Source: Alphaproteobacteria bacterium
Lineage (GTDB): Bacteria; Pseudomonadota; Alphaproteobacteria; RF32; CAG-239
NCBI GenBank assembly: GCA_017557925.1
Contig: JAFYWO010000076.1
Span: 1 to 13,511, forward strand
Reading direction: 5' to 3'
DNA: 13,511 nucleotides
A model generated the notes under the pieces. It was not told where the DNA came from. It did not search any database and worked only from the letters and a program-made list of their open reading frames with translations. This document shows, piece after piece, positions 12,876 through 13,511 of the stretch. A program made the position numbers and the translations under genes. Position 1 is the first letter of the stretch; each line of letters starts with the position of its first letter.

Positions 12876-13416
12876 ATGGGCAAGGGGTGATTTTTAAATA
12901 AACAACATTGATTTTAGGAAACATTGTTTCAAGTTTACGATGCATATCAATAAAATCTTCTGCTTTGTAGAACTGAATTTGCTTGTGAATGGTTAAAACA
13001 ATATCATCCAGTTCAGCCGGCCATAGAGTTCCCTTATCATAAAAAATAAAAGGTATGATTTCTATGTTATCTGCTGTAAAGAACGTGTTAAAATAGTTGC
13101 TTTTCCCAATAGTTGTAATTCGTTGTTCTTTGATTTCTACCCAGTTGTTTTTACAAACATTTTTAATATCGGCAAAAGAAAGTTTCGGGTCATCAGTAAC
13201 CTTGTTAATATCACTAGAGTTAATGATATCAGCGATACTTGTTTCCGCTTGATAAATGCTTGTATTCTTCAAAATTTTAAGGAGCTTAAAGTATCTTATG
13301 GCTATTGTATAGCTGTATTTATACATTCTCCCGTTTGAAAAAAACACCATCTCTCGTCTGAGATACCAGTATTTTAGTCTTCGTAATTTTTTTTTGATTT
13401 TGTAAAATAAACTCAT
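12874..13416 (-). CDS. Conserved-looking hypothetical protein
   Basis: I do not recognise a family. With the ATG at 13416 the protein has 180 residues. It opens with a strongly basic segment (KIKKKLRRLKYWYLRR, residues 6-21), then a region of mixed helices and strands with FFTADNIEIIPFIFYDKGTLWPAELDDIV in the middle part (about 112-140) and VVYLKITPCP at the very end. No signal peptide is visible from this start. A TTG start at 13491 would add a hydrophobic segment (about 20 residues) and make it a membrane protein; I disfavour it because that TTG is part of a TTGACA promoter-like hexamer and has no ribosome-binding site. The ATG itself also lacks a good ribosome-binding site; TATAAT (13423-13418) is directly upstream. 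Base composition matches the neighbours. The upstream end of the window, 13417-13511, has no other gene I can support. Confidence 0.6.
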   Translation of the reverse strand: MSLFYKIKKKLRRLKYWYLRREMVFFSNGRMYKYSYTIAIRYFKLLKILKNTSIYQAETSIADIINSSDINKVTDDPKLSFADIKNVCKNNWVEIKEQRITTIGKSNYFNTFFTADNIEIIPFIFYDKGTLWPAELDDIVLTIHKQIQFYKAEDFIDMHRKLETMFPKINVVYLKITPCP

Positions 13417-13511
13417 AATTATAAGGTTAAAAAATACACATATACTTAAAATATTTATTACTGGAGTAACACCAAAACAATATCTTGTCAATTAAAATAC
13501 CTGATGAATTA

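Noticed and set aside
13417..13491. TTG start giving the last gene a membrane segment
   Set aside because: The TTG lies in a TTGACA hexamer and has no ribosome-binding site. The added hydrophobic residues could be a by-product of AT-rich DNA, though the following KIKKKLRR leaves some doubt.
1..13511. tRNA or rRNA genes, CRISPR arrays, insertion sequences, riboswitches
   Set aside because: I found no TPsiC-like segment in a cloverleaf, no regularly spaced repeats, no transposase or terminal inverted repeats, and no recognisable riboswitch core.

Overview
The window looks like chromosomal DNA from a low-GC alphaproteobacterium, roughly one-third G+C by eye. The best evidence is the lexA locus. 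Its product has the alphaproteobacterial LexA N-terminus, and its promoter carries a direct-repeat GAAC-N7-GAAC SOS box, the alphaproteobacterial type, rather than the palindromic CTG-N10-CAG box of gammaproteobacteria. The AT-rich codon use and the many exported proteins would suit a host- or gut-associated lineage, but that part is inference. I see no IS element, phage gene, CRISPR array, tRNA or rRNA.

Layout. 1-136 (-) is the 5' end of a prolyl-tRNA synthetase gene of the type 3 (archaeal/eukaryotic-like) class. It diverges from 298-663 (+), a small glutaredoxin-like lipoprotein. A bidirectional terminator separates that gene from 724-1725 (-), an alpha-solenoid protein with about ten ~26-residue repeats. 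1726-2002 is a non-coding divergent region with two hairpins and a candidate promoter. 2003-3562 (+) holds two abutting genes: a membrane-anchored CgeB-like glycosyltransferase-fold protein and a shorter membrane-anchored protein that looks like a copy of only its N-terminal domain. These converge on, and overlap by 4 bp with, an alpha/beta hydrolase (3559-4272, -).

The lexA-mtnN operon (4428-5767, +) has its SOS box on top of the -10 element, so the MTA/SAH nucleosidase is probably under LexA control. After a second bidirectional terminator come three minus-strand genes: a DUF805 membrane protein with a long Lys-rich tail, a histidine-phosphatase-fold protein that has lost its catalytic histidine, and an RsmB-type rRNA m5C methyltransferase. 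Acetate kinase (9047-10258, +), with an altered substrate pocket, is coupled to a zeta-toxin-like P-loop kinase. Next is a two-gene export operon: an EF-hand protein with a four-cysteine C-terminal domain, then a DsbA-family oxidoreductase, ending in a third bidirectional terminator shared with an unrecognised minus-strand gene (12874-13416).

Most genes are housekeeping or envelope functions rather than one dedicated system. The observations I rate highest are the pseudo-phosphatase, the glycosyltransferase-like pair, the altered acetate kinase pocket, the SOS-linked mtnN, and the solenoid protein.
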